From Thermaceae bacterium (lineage in GTDB: Bacteria > Deinococcota > Deinococci > Deinococcales > Marinithermaceae): a DNA stretch of 30,222 bases. The translations under genes and the position numbers were made by a program. The stretch is from assembly GCA_015490435.1 (NCBI GenBank), contig WFXV01000236.1, positions 1-30,222 on the forward strand, read 5' to 3'. Under the pieces are notes generated by a model, which was not told the DNA's origin, ran no database searches, and saw only the letters and a program-made list of their open reading frames with translations. Below are positions 18,987 through 26,184 of the stretch, in pieces. How positions within the stretch are numbered: the stretch's first letter is position 1; the number at the start of each line of letters is the position of its first letter.

Positions 18987-19006
18987 CACCCCCCAAATGG
19001 GGGGTG
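18987..19006 (-). terminator. Terminator of the bkd-lpdA operon
   Basis: A perfect 8-bp stem (CACCCCCC and GGGGGGTG) encloses a 4-base loop. On the minus strand it lies 37 bases past the lpdA stop and is followed by CTCTG and then TTTTAT. It separates the oxo-acid dehydrogenase operon from the pilin cassette; the T-rich tail begins a few bases late, so efficiency is uncertain. Confidence 0.65.
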
Positions 19007-19043
19007 GGCGCTGGGTTGTTGGCCGCTCCGGGGCCCGATTGTT

Positions 19044-20423
19044 CTACTTGTTCAGGATGTGGATCGCCGCCTTGTTCACGTTGGCGGCGGCTTCCATTAG
19101 GGACTCGGAGAGGGTGGGGTGGGGGTGGATGGTGAGCTCGAGGTCGTCCGCGAGCGCCCCCATCTCGACCGCGAGCGCGGCCTCGGCGATGAGCTCGCTA
19201 GCCTCCGGGCCCACGATCTGGACCCCGAGCACCACCTCGTACTCGGCGTCGGTCACCACCTTGACGAAGCCGTCCTTCTCCTGCCGGGTGAGGGCGCGGC
19301 CGTTCGCAGCGTAGGGGAACTTGCCCACCTGGACGGCGATTCCTTTTTCCATGGCCTCGGCCTCGGTCATGCCGACGCTCGCGTACTCGGGGTCGGTGTA
19401 GACCACGGAGGGGATCTGCTGATCGAAAGCGCTCGGTTTCCCGGCGGCCACCTCGGCGGCGACGACCCCCTCCTTCATCGCCTTGTGGGCGAGGAGCGGC
19501 GCGCCTCTCAGGTCGCCGATGGCGAAGACGCCGGGGACGCTCGTCTGCATCCGCTCGTCAGTGACGACGAAGCCTTTTTCGTCGAGGGCGAGCCCAAGCC
19601 CGGCGAGGCCCTCGGAGTTCGGCCGGCGGCCCACCGCGACCAGGATCCGGTCGGCGGTCAGGGTTTCCTCGCCCTTCGGGCCGGAAAGCCGTACGTTAAG
19701 GCCCTCCTCGGTCTCCTCGAAGCCCTCGGCCTTGGTGCGAGTTTTGATCTCGATGCCTGCGCGCTTCAAGTTCCGCGCGAGGACGTTCGCCGCCTCGGGG
19801 TCCGCCCCCGGGAGGATCTGGTCCATGAGCTCGACCACCACGACCTCGGACCCGAAGGCGCGGTAGATGCTCGCGAATTCGAGCCCGATCGCCCCCGCCC
19901 CGAGCACGAGGAGCCTTTTCGGGATGCCGCGCTCGATCTTGAGGGCCCCGGTCGAGGAAAGCACCCTTTCCTCGTCGAAGGGAAAGCCGGGAAGCTCGAT
20001 CGGGCGGCTCCCGGTCGCGAGCACCAGGCGCTTGGCCCGGTAGCGCTCGCCACCCACCTCGACCTCCCGGGGCGAGAGGACCTTGGCCTGGCCGCGGACG
20101 AGATCGACCCCGTTGCCCTTGAAGAGGAACTCGACCCCGCCGGTGAGCTTCTTCGTCACCTGGTCGCGCCAGGCGGCGAGTTTTTCGAGGTCGAGCCCTT
20201 CCTCCTTCAAAGCGAGGCCGAACTCGGCAGCTTCTTTGGCGAGCTTTTTCGCCTTGGCCGCGTGGAGCAGGGCCTTGGTGGGGATGCAGCCGACGTTCAG
20301 GCAGACCCCGCCGACCTCGCCTTTCTCCACCGCCAGCGTCTTGAGACCGAGCTGGGCCGCCCGGATGGCGGCGTGGTAGCCGCCGGGGCCGGTGCCGATG
20401 ACGATCAGGTCGTATTCCTTCAT
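19044..20423 (-). CDS. lpdA: Dihydrolipoyl dehydrogenase (E3)
   Basis: This 459-residue flavoprotein reoxidises dihydrolipoyl groups of the E2 subunit with NAD+. The FAD motif GTGPGG is at 10-15. The redox-active disulfide Cys41-Cys46 is in GGVCLNVGCIPTK. The NAD motif GAGAIGLEFAS is central, and the dimer-interface acid-base pair HPHPTLSE is near the C-terminus. All parts of a working E3 are present. It is the last gene of the bkd operon, four bases after the E2 stop, so it is most likely dedicated to the branched-chain complex, though it could also serve other 2-oxo acid dehydrogenases. A hairpin terminator lies downstream. Confidence 0.96.
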   Translation of the reverse strand: MKEYDLIVIGTGPGGYHAAIRAAQLGLKTLAVEKGEVGGVCLNVGCIPTKALLHAAKAKKLAKEAAEFGLALKEEGLDLEKLAAWRDQVTKKLTGGVEFLFKGNGVDLVRGQAKVLSPREVEVGGERYRAKRLVLATGSRPIELPGFPFDEERVLSSTGALKIERGIPKRLLVLGAGAIGLEFASIYRAFGSEVVVVELMDQILPGADPEAANVLARNLKRAGIEIKTRTKAEGFEETEEGLNVRLSGPKGEETLTADRILVAVGRRPNSEGLAGLGLALDEKGFVVTDERMQTSVPGVFAIGDLRGAPLLAHKAMKEGVVAAEVAAGKPSAFDQQIPSVVYTDPEYASVGMTEAEAMEKGIAVQVGKFPYAANGRALTRQEKDGFVKVVTDAEYEVVLGVQIVGPEASELIAEAALAVEMGALADDLELTIHPHPTLSESLMEAAANVNKAAIHILNK

Positions 20424-20427
20424 GGCC

Positions 20428-21798
20428 TTAGCGCATCTCCAGCATGAGCCGTCCGGGGGACTCCAGGAGTCGGATCACCTCGCGCAGGAACATCGCCGCC
20501 TCGGCGCCGTCCACCAGCCGGTGGTCGAAGGAGAGCGAGAGGTACATCATTTTGCGCACCACGATCTCGCCGTCCTTGACCACCGGGCGGTCCTGGATCG
20601 TGTGCACGCCGAGGATGGCGGCGTCCGGGACGTTGATGATGGGGAAGGAGAAGAGTGCCCCGATCGAGCCGATGTTGGTGATCGAGAAGGTGGAGCCGGT
20701 GACGTCCTCGGGGGCCAGCTTGCCGGCGCGGGCTTTTTCCGCAAGCTCGCGGGCTTCCCGGGCGAGCTCGAGGACCGTCTTCTTGTCCACGTCCTTGATC
20801 ACCGGCACCACCAGGCCCGCTTCGGTGGCCACCGCCATCCCCAGGTTGTAGTACTTCTTGAAGACGATCTCCTGTTTTTCCTCGTCCAGGCTGGTGTTCA
20901 AGACCGGGTACTTCTTGAGCGCCTGGACCACCGCCTTGAAGATGAAGGGCAGGTAGGAGAGCTTGACCCCGGCGGCCTCGGCGTCGGGCTTCAGCGTCTC
21001 CCGCAGGCGGACGAGCTCGGTGGCGTCGAGCTCGTCCACGGTGAGGGTGCGCACGGTGTAGAGGTGGCTCGCCACCATCTGCTGGGCGATCACCCGGCGC
21101 AGGCCCCGTAAGGGCTTGCGTTCTTCCAGTGCCTCGTAGCCGGCGGGGGTTTTGTAGGCGACCGGCGGCGGGAAACCGGCGGGAGCACGGGCCGCCGCGG
21201 GGGCCTCGGCCGGGGCGGTGGCGCGGGACTCGGCGTAGCGGCGCACGTCCTCCACCCGCACCCGGCCCGCCGGCCCCGAGCCGGGCACCTCCTCGATCGC
21301 GACCCCGAGCTCGCGGGCGAGCTTCCGGGCCGCCGGCACCGCGAGCACCCGGCCGTACTTGTTGGTGCCCGCCCTGGGGGCGGCGGGCGGAGGAGGCGGC
21401 GCCTCCTTGGCCGGGGCGGCCTCCTTGAAGGGGCTCTTGACCTCGAGCTTCCCCTCCTCCGGCTTGAAGAGCACCCGGTCCTCGTCCTCCGCGGGAGCGG
21501 CCTCTTGGGCGGTGGCCGCGGCCGCGGTGGCGGGGGCGGGGACTTCAGCCCCCTCCTCGCCGGGCTCGGCGATTAGGGCGATCGGGGTGTGGATCGGGAC
21601 CACGTCGCCCTCTTGCACCAGCTTCTTGACCAGGATTCCCTCGTAGGGGCTCGGGAGCTCGACGGTGACCTTGTCGGTCATCACTTCGACCAAGGGCTGG
21701 TCCTTCTTGACGTAGTCGCCCTCCTCGACCAGCCACTTGACGATCTCGCCCTCGACGATCGACTCGGCGAGCTCCGGGAGCAGGACTTCCTTGGGCAT
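20428..21798 (-). CDS. bkdB: Branched-chain 2-oxo acid dehydrogenase E2 (dihydrolipoyl acyltransferase)
   Basis: This 456-residue core subunit transfers the acyl group from lipoate to CoA. A single lipoyl domain covers residues 1-78, with the lipoylated Lys43 in MTDKVTVELPS. A long Ala/Pro/Glu-rich linker follows. A peripheral-subunit-binding domain (AVPAARKLARELGV...GRVRVEDV) lies near 150-185, then another Ala/Pro linker. The 2-oxoacid dehydrogenase acyltransferase domain ends with the catalytic SFDHRLVDGAE. The flanking genes make a branched-chain role most likely. AAGGGGG precedes the ATG, and lpdA follows after four bases. Confidence 0.93.
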   Translation of the reverse strand: MPKEVLLPELAESIVEGEIVKWLVEEGDYVKKDQPLVEVMTDKVTVELPSPYEGILVKKLVQEGDVVPIHTPIALIAEPGEEGAEVPAPATAAAATAQEAAPAEDEDRVLFKPEEGKLEVKSPFKEAAPAKEAPPPPPAAPRAGTNKYGRVLAVPAARKLARELGVAIEEVPGSGPAGRVRVEDVRRYAESRATAPAEAPAAARAPAGFPPPVAYKTPAGYEALEERKPLRGLRRVIAQQMVASHLYTVRTLTVDELDATELVRLRETLKPDAEAAGVKLSYLPFIFKAVVQALKKYPVLNTSLDEEKQEIVFKKYYNLGMAVATEAGLVVPVIKDVDKKTVLELAREARELAEKARAGKLAPEDVTGSTFSITNIGSIGALFSFPIINVPDAAILGVHTIQDRPVVKDGEIVVRKMMYLSLSFDHRLVDGAEAAMFLREVIRLLESPGRLMLEMR

Positions 21799-21807
21799 CG
21801 TTCCCCC

Positions 21808-22782
21808 TTAGTAGTCGAGCGCTTTCTTCGCGAAGTTCAGAATGCGCGTCACCGTGGGCATGTACTGGCGGTCCGGGACGTAGGGGTAGGGGGTGTCGAA
21901 GCCGGTGACCCGGTAGACCGGGGCGAGGAGCTGGTCGAGGAGCTCCTCCATGATCGTGGCCGCTACTTCGCTCGCGAAGCTCGCGGTGCGGGGCGCCTCC
22001 GCGATCACCAGCGCCCGGCCGGTCTTGGCCACCGACTCGAGCACCGCCTCCTTGTCCCAGGGCACGAGGCTCCTGAGGTCCACCACCTCGGCCGAGACCC
22101 CGGCCTTCTCGAGCTCCTCCGCCGCTTCGAGGGCCTCGACCGTGGGGCCCCCGTAGGCAATCAGGGTGATGTCCTTGCCCTCGCGCCGGATCCGCGCCTT
22201 GCCCAGGGGAATGGTGAACTCCTCGTCCGGGACCTCTTCCTTGATCGCCCGGTAGAGCCTCTTCGGCTCCATGAAGACCACCGGGTCGTCGTCCCGGATC
22301 GCGCTCTTCAAAAGCCCCAAGGTGTCGGTCGGGGTCGAGGGAACCACCACCTTGAGCCCGGCGGTGTGGGCGAAGTAGGCCTCGGGAGACTGGGAGTGGT
22401 GGTGCCCGCCCTTGACCCCGCCGCCCGAGGGCATCCGCACCACCATCGGGGCGGAGAACTGCCCCCCGGAGCGGTAGCGGAGCTTGGCCCCCTGGCTCAC
22501 CAGCTGGTCGAAGCCGGGGAAGACGTAGTCGGCGAACTGGATCTCGGCCACCGGCCTAAGGCCGTGCGCCGCCATGCCCACCGCGGCGCCGATGATCGCC
22601 GCCTCCGCCAGCGGGGTGTCGATCACCCGGTCGGGGCCGTACTTCTGGTAGAGCCCCTCGGTGGCCAGGAAGACGCCGCCGCGCTTGCCCACGTCCTCGC
22701 CCAGGACGACCACCCGTTCGTCCCGGGCCATCTCCTCGTCGAGGGCGCGTTTCACCGCTTGCACGATGTTCAAGACCGCCAT
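21808..22782 (-). CDS. bkdA2: 2-oxoisovalerate dehydrogenase E1 subunit beta
   Basis: This 324-residue beta chain of the thiamine-diphosphate-dependent E1 component starts with the family pattern of an NIVQAVKRALDEEMARDERV helix and GEDVGKRGGVF. The pyrimidine-binding domain follows (VGMAAHGLRPVAEIQFADY), then the transketolase C-terminal domain (DLRSLVPWDKEAVLESVAKTGR). With E1 alpha it decarboxylates 2-oxo acids from valine, leucine and isoleucine and loads the acyl group on lipoate. AAAGGAGG overlaps the E1 alpha stop 11 bases upstream, so the genes are tightly coupled. Sequence alone does not fully exclude a pyruvate dehydrogenase role, but the 2-oxoisovalerate type fits best. Confidence 0.93.
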   Translation of the reverse strand: MAVLNIVQAVKRALDEEMARDERVVVLGEDVGKRGGVFLATEGLYQKYGPDRVIDTPLAEAAIIGAAVGMAAHGLRPVAEIQFADYVFPGFDQLVSQGAKLRYRSGGQFSAPMVVRMPSGGGVKGGHHHSQSPEAYFAHTAGLKVVVPSTPTDTLGLLKSAIRDDDPVVFMEPKRLYRAIKEEVPDEEFTIPLGKARIRREGKDITLIAYGGPTVEALEAAEELEKAGVSAEVVDLRSLVPWDKEAVLESVAKTGRALVIAEAPRTASFASEVAATIMEELLDQLLAPVYRVTGFDTPYPYVPDRQYMPTVTRILNFAKKALDY

Positions 22783-22793
22783 GGGAGCCTCCT

Positions 22794-23897
22794 TTAGAGC
22801 TCGGAGAGCAGGATCTGGCGCTGTTCCTCAAGCAGCCAGTAGGGGGTGCCGTAGACGTCGTCGAACATCCACTCGGGCGGCACCTCCCCGGCGGCCTCGG
22901 CCTTTTCCTCGGCGGCGAGGAGCTCGGCCTTGATCTCCTCCCGCAGCCGCTCGCCCTCTTCCGGCGTCCAGAGCCCCCGCTTTTCCAAGAAGCGCTCGAA
23001 GCGGGGGATCGGGTCCTTCTTCTTCCAGAACTCGACCTCCTCGCGGCTGCGGTAGACGCGGTCGTCGTCGGCGGAGGAGTGGGGGCCGTAGCGGTAGACC
23101 AAGAACTCGACCAGGCTCGGCCCCAGCCCCTCGCGGGCCCGCTCGATCGCCTCTTTCGCCACGTAGTAGCTCGCGAGTACGTCCATGCCGTCGACGTGGT
23201 AGCCCGGGAAGCCGTAGGCGTGGGCTTTGTCGGAGATGCGGGGCGAGCCCGACTGCTTTTCGAAGTTGACGCTAATGGCATAGCGGTTGTTCTCAGCGGC
23301 GAAGACGATGGGCGCGCCCTGGGCGCCGGCGAAGTTGAGAGCGGCGTGCCAGTCGCCCTCGCTGGTGGCGCCGTCGCCGAAGGTGGTGATCACCACCTGG
23401 CCGGTGCCCTGGATCTTCATGCTGATCGCCGCGCCCACCGCCGGCGGCACGTGGGAGGCGATGGGGGAGGCGACGGTGTAGACGTTCAGCTCCTTGAGCC
23501 CGGGGTGCTCGGGCATCTGCCGGCCCTTGTTGGGGTCGAGCCGGGTCGCCATCATCTGGGCGTAGAGCATCTCCACCGGGTAGCCGATGGCGGCGAGCAG
23601 GGTCTTGTCGCGGTAGTAGGGGAAGAGCCAGTCAAACCCCGGGCGGATCGCCATCGCCATGCCCGCCTGGGCGGCCTCGTGCCCCGAGGAAGGGGCGACG
23701 AAGCTGGTCTTCCCCTGGCGCAGGATGATCTGGTAGCGCTCGTCGAGCAGCCGGCCGCGCACCATGTCGCGGTAGAGCTTCTTGAGGGCCTCCTCTTTCA
23801 GGTCTAGGGGAAAGTCCGCGATCCAGTTGCCCTCTTCGTCGATGAGCCGGATCGGCTCCTCGGTAAAGGGTTGGAACTTCCAGGTGTCCTTGATCAT
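22794..23897 (-). CDS. bkdA1: 2-oxoisovalerate dehydrogenase E1 subunit alpha
   Basis: This 367-residue alpha chain binds thiamine diphosphate through GDGATSEGDWHAALNFAG...ENNRYAIS. The phosphorylation-loop region YRYGPHSSADDD is typical of branched-chain E1 alpha and includes the catalytic His. I chose the ATG at 23897, since AAAGGGGGA lies just upstream and the family begins here; the frame is open to 24086 but that stretch is untypical and contains the leader hairpin. It is the first gene of bkdA1-bkdA2-bkdB-lpdA. The complex feeds branched-chain acyl-CoA into catabolism and into iso- and anteiso-fatty acid synthesis, important in membranes of Thermaceae. Confidence 0.95.
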   Translation of the reverse strand: MIKDTWKFQPFTEEPIRLIDEEGNWIADFPLDLKEEALKKLYRDMVRGRLLDERYQIILRQGKTSFVAPSSGHEAAQAGMAMAIRPGFDWLFPYYRDKTLLAAIGYPVEMLYAQMMATRLDPNKGRQMPEHPGLKELNVYTVASPIASHVPPAVGAAISMKIQGTGQVVITTFGDGATSEGDWHAALNFAGAQGAPIVFAAENNRYAISVNFEKQSGSPRISDKAHAYGFPGYHVDGMDVLASYYVAKEAIERAREGLGPSLVEFLVYRYGPHSSADDDRVYRSREEVEFWKKKDPIPRFERFLEKRGLWTPEEGERLREEIKAELLAAEEKAEAAGEVPPEWMFDDVYGTPYWLLEEQRQILLSEL

Positions 23898-23923
23898 TCC
23901 GTCCCCCTTTCCCCGGACCGGGG

Positions 23924-24064
23924 TCACCGCGTCCGGGCTTGGCCGCCCTGGGTAAGGGTCGGCCGCCTCCCTCGGCGGGTCGCGCCTTGGAAGGCAAAGG
24001 CCCCGGTGCGCTGCACCGGGGCCGGGGCAGCGGCGCCGCGTAGGATAATCCCATACACCTGCAC
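23924..24064 (-). CDS. Possible bkd leader peptide
   Basis: This is a 46-codon minus-strand reading frame beginning GTG at 24064, six bases after AGGAG. It starts MQVYGIILRG, so Val-Tyr-Gly-Ile-Ile-Leu codons come right after initiation; the rest is Ala/Pro/Arg rich and looks non-functional. The frame continues through the terminator hairpin and stops 26 bases before bkdA1. Branched-chain codons in front of a branched-chain operon suggest attenuation, but the frame is short and GC-rich sequence opens frames by chance. It is too short for ordinary gene calling. I regard it as a hypothesis. Confidence 0.35.
   Translation of the reverse strand: MQVYGIILRGAAAPAPVQRTGAFAFQGATRRGRRPTLTQGGQARTR
23999..24023 (-). 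terminator. Early terminator (possible attenuator) in the bkd leader
   Basis: A perfect 11-bp stem (GGCCCCGGTGC and GCACCGGGGCC) with a 3-base loop is followed on the minus strand by TTTGCCTTCC. It lies about 60 bases after the predicted transcription start and 100 bases before the bkdA1 start codon. No gene ends upstream of it on this strand, so it is best read as a regulated early terminator rather than an operon end. Confidence 0.65.
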
Positions 24065-24079
24065 GGACCGCTCCTACGC
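24038..24079 (-). promoter_or_regulatory. Leader stem of the bkd transcript
   Basis: An 8-bp perfect inverted repeat, GCGTAGGA (24079-24072) and TCCTACGC (24045-24038), encloses 26 bases. The left arm holds the AGGAG ribosome site of the possible leader peptide and would be at the very 5' end of the RNA. The right arm overlaps the Ile-Leu-Arg codons. Folding would therefore hide the ribosome site. Confidence 0.5.
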
Positions 24080-24084
24080 ACAAC

Positions 24085-24090
24085 ATTATA
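24085..24090 (-). promoter_or_regulatory. TATAAT -10 box of the bkd operon
   Basis: A perfect TATAAT on the minus strand predicts a transcription start near 24078, at the base of the leader stem. No -35 match was found 16 to 18 bases upstream, and the divergent rlmH start codon (24113) lies there, so an activator or upstream TG-less recognition may be needed. Confidence 0.6.
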
Positions 24091-24112
24091 CCGGGCGGGG
24101 GAGGCGGCGAGG

Positions 24113-24577
24113 ATGAAAGTGGAGATTTTCACGATAGGCAAGCCAAGGCTGCGCTTCATCCGCGACGGGGTGGAGGAGTATGCCAAGAGGTTGCAAAGGT
24201 ATACACCCTTGACGCTTCGCTTCCTGGCCTCCCCCGAGGACGAACTCAAAGCGAGCGAGGGGGCCTTCCGGGTGGTGCTCGACGAGCGGGGCGAGCTTCC
24301 CACCACGGCGGCGTTCGCCGAGCGGGTAAGGCGCTGGAAGCTCTCCGGCGTCAAGCGGGTGGCCTACCTGATCGGCGGGGCCGACGGCCACCCCGAGGCG
24401 GTGCGGCGGGCGGCGGACTGGACGCTCGCCCTCTCCCGGCTCACCCTGCAGCCCGAGCTCGCGCTCCTCGTGCTCCTCGAGCAGCTCTACCGCGTCGAGG
24501 CCCTGCTCGCGGGGCACCCTTACCACCGTGCTAAGGGGTCCCGGGGCCGACCAGAGCGGCGAGCTCGCTCGGGCTGA
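24113..24577 (+). CDS. rlmH: 23S rRNA (pseudouridine1915-N3) methyltransferase RlmH
   Basis: This 154-residue SPOUT-class enzyme methylates pseudouridine 1915 in helix 69 of 23S rRNA. Family motifs include YLIGGADGH (85-93), the SAM-binding knot region, and the terminal EQLYRVEALLAGHPYHR (up to 139). Known RlmH proteins stop right after this YH; here 15 more Arg/Gly-rich residues follow, read antisense to the end of the DUF4405 gene, so the natural stop seems to have been lost. The ATG follows a GGGGGAGG ribosome site. It is divergent from the bkd operon and stands alone. Confidence 0.93.
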   Translation: MKVEIFTIGKPRLRFIRDGVEEYAKRLQRYTPLTLRFLASPEDELKASEGAFRVVLDERGELPTTAAFAERVRRWKLSGVKRVAYLIGGADGHPEAVRRAADWTLALSRLTLQPELALLVLLEQLYRVEALLAGHPYHRAKGSRGRPERRARSG

Positions 24578-25217
24578 TGCCGCTTTTTCCGCTTAAAGTG
24601 AGGAGGTTGTCTTCGGGCCGGGCCTCGACGCCGGCGGCGGCGAGCTGGGCCAGGGCGGCCTCGAGGCTCACCCCCTTCTCCTCGGCCAGCGCCTCCACCG
24701 TGAGCTTGCCCCAGCCCCTTCCCCCGGTCTCGGCTTCGTCAATTCCCTCGTGGGCTTCCTCCTCGCTTGCGACGTAGTACCCGTGGGCCTTGCCCCAGCG
24801 CTCCCAGTAGTCGGTCATTCCTTCCCCGAGCGCCATGACCTGCCGCATGGGGGGAAGGTCGAAGATCGCGATCAGGGCAAGGGACAGCGTGAGGACGGTG
24901 GCCCAGACGAGCTCGGCCCTAAGCCTGAGCGCGCCGGCGAGTTTTTTCCGGGCGTAGGCGAGGATGGAGCGCCAGTTGTACTTCAAGTGAAAGCCAAACA
25001 GAATCAAAAAGACGATTCCGAACGCCGTGTGCAGCGCTTCCCACTGGTCCTTGTCGAGGCCAAGGAGGCGCCATTCGATGCTCTTGGCCACCCGCCCCGA
25101 GGGAGCAAGGAAGAGGACAATGCCTGAGATCGAGAGGAGCGAGCCCGCTCCTAAGAGCAAGAGGGCCACCAGCGCCCGCCACTGGAAGGGGCGTTTTCTC
25201 GTCGCCTTTCCGTTCAT
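24531..25217 (-). CDS. DUF4405 membrane protein
   Basis: This 228-residue protein has three membrane segments (about 13-38, 62-80 and 103-122). His63 and His77 lie within the second helix region, in LHTAFGIVFLILFGFHLKYNW, the pattern of the DUF4405 family, whose layout recalls heme-binding cytochrome b helices. The soluble C-terminal part has an acidic stretch (SEEEAHEGIDEAE). Two short helical modules follow, GKLTVEALAEEKGVSLEAALAQL and SGISPSELAAL, of the type often seen behind DUF4405. A perfect GGAGGT site precedes the ATG. It is convergent to rlmH and overlaps its end by 47 bp. A redox or membrane-sensing role is possible but not shown. Confidence 0.82.
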   Translation of the reverse strand: MNGKATRKRPFQWRALVALLLLGAGSLLSISGIVLFLAPSGRVAKSIEWRLLGLDKDQWEALHTAFGIVFLILFGFHLKYNWRSILAYARKKLAGALRLRAELVWATVLTLSLALIAIFDLPPMRQVMALGEGMTDYWERWGKAHGYYVASEEEAHEGIDEAETGGRGWGKLTVEALAEEKGVSLEAALAQLAAAGVEARPEDNLLTLSGKSGISPSELAALVGPGTP

Positions 25218-25300
25218 GGGTACCTCCTCGGGCCTCAGGTTCCGCCGGGTAATGTGAAGAATGCCGCAAGCGGGGATGAAGGATGGGTGAAGCCGCGCCG

Positions 25301-25306
25301 TAGACT
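25301..25306 (+). promoter_or_regulatory. Candidate leaderless promoter of the polyamine operon
   Basis: TAGACT lies exactly six bases before the GTG at 25313, with no Shine-Dalgarno. The same TAGACTGGG string recurs at 26168. No -35 was recognised in the 95-bp gap from the divergent DUF4405 gene, which otherwise shows nothing notable apart from that gene's ribosome site. Confidence 0.5.
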
Positions 25307-25312
25307 GGGGTC

Positions 25313-26170
25313 GTGGTTTTCGGTGAGGATGCGACGCCTTTGGAGCAGGCCCGGGTGGTCGTGCTGCCGGTGCCCTATGACCTTTCGCTCTCCTGGCTGC
25401 TGGGGGCGCGGAAGGGACCGGAGGCGATTCTTCGGGCGAGCCCCGAGCTCGAGTTTTTTGATTTTGAGCTCGGGGTGGACCCGAGCCGGGCAGGGATTTT
25501 CACGGCGCCCCCCGTTCCCATCGTCGCCGGGGACGCGGTCCGTTCGCACCGGGAGATCGAGGAGGCGGCGAGGGGCTACCTGGAAAAGGGCAAGTTCCTG
25601 GTCGCCCTCGGCGGCGACCACTCGATTGCCCTGCCCCTGGTGCGGGCGCACCGCGAGGCGCTCGGGGATTTCGCCGTGCTGCATCTCGACGCCCACGACG
25701 ACCTCTACGACGCCTGGCAGGGCTCGAAGCTCTCCCACGCCTCGGTGATGCGCCGGGTCGCTGAGCTCGGGCTTCCGGTGGTACAGGTGGGCCAGCGGGC
25801 CTACGCCGAGGACTCGCTCCGCTTCGCCCGCGAGGCGGGGATCCCCGTCTTTCCCGCCCACGAGATCCACCGCCGGGGGATGCCCACCCGGGCCATCCTC
25901 GAGGCCCTGCCCGAGCGGGTCTACCTGAGTTTTGACTTCGACGTCCTCGACCCCGGCGAGATGCCGGCGGTGGGCACCCCGCTTCCGGGCGGTCTCGGCT
26001 ACCGGCAGGCGGTGGAGCTCCTTGAGGCGGTGTTTTTCGAGAAAGAGGTGGTCGGCGCCGACTTCGTGGAGCTTTCTCCGATTCCCGGGCTCTTCTACCC
26101 CGAGATGACCGCCGCGAGCCTGGTCTACCGGGCCATTGGCCTAAAGGCCCGCGCCGCCAGTTGGGTGTAG
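25313..26170 (+). CDS. speB: Ureohydrolase (agmatinase or aminopropylagmatine ureohydrolase, SpeB)
   Basis: This 285-residue member of the arginase/agmatinase family has the dimanganese site: His103 in GGDHS, Asp126/His128/Asp130 in LDAHDD, and Asp208/Asp210 in SFDFD. The SHAS loop (141-144) takes the place of SHGT in typical agmatinases. Such enzymes remove urea from agmatine or, in Thermus, from N1-aminopropylagmatine to give spermidine. Two genes downstream make agmatine and transfer aminopropyl groups, so the Thermus-type reaction is plausible, but specificity cannot be read from motifs. The GTG start follows a leaderless-type -10. Its TAG stop is part of another TAGACT box before the decarboxylase gene. 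Confidence 0.88.
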   Translation: MVFGEDATPLEQARVVVLPVPYDLSLSWLLGARKGPEAILRASPELEFFDFELGVDPSRAGIFTAPPVPIVAGDAVRSHREIEEAARGYLEKGKFLVALGGDHSIALPLVRAHREALGDFAVLHLDAHDDLYDAWQGSKLSHASVMRRVAELGLPVVQVGQRAYAEDSLRFAREAGIPVFPAHEIHRRGMPTRAILEALPERVYLSFDFDVLDPGEMPAVGTPLPGGLGYRQAVELLEAVFFEKEVVGADFVELSPIPGLFYPEMTAASLVYRAIGLKARAASWV

Positions 26171-26173
26171 ACT
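26168..26173 (+). promoter_or_regulatory. Possible internal promoter box at the speB stop
   Basis: TAGACT begins with the speB stop codon and lies 11 bases before the decarboxylase ATG. The string TAGACTGGG is identical to that in front of speB. The longer spacing makes a leaderless start less certain; it may give extra transcription of the last two genes. Confidence 0.3.
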
Positions 26174-26184
26174 GGGCGGCCGGT

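Noticed and set aside
18955..18996. Upstream TTG start for the first pilin
   Set aside because: The TTG lies in the terminator hairpin and would lengthen the prepilin leader from six to 20 residues; the ATG at 18954 gives a normal leader.
23898..24086. 63-codon N-terminal extension of E1 alpha
   Set aside because: It would cover the promoter region and the terminator hairpin, is Arg/Pro-rich, and the family starts at 23897 with AAAGGGGGA upstream.
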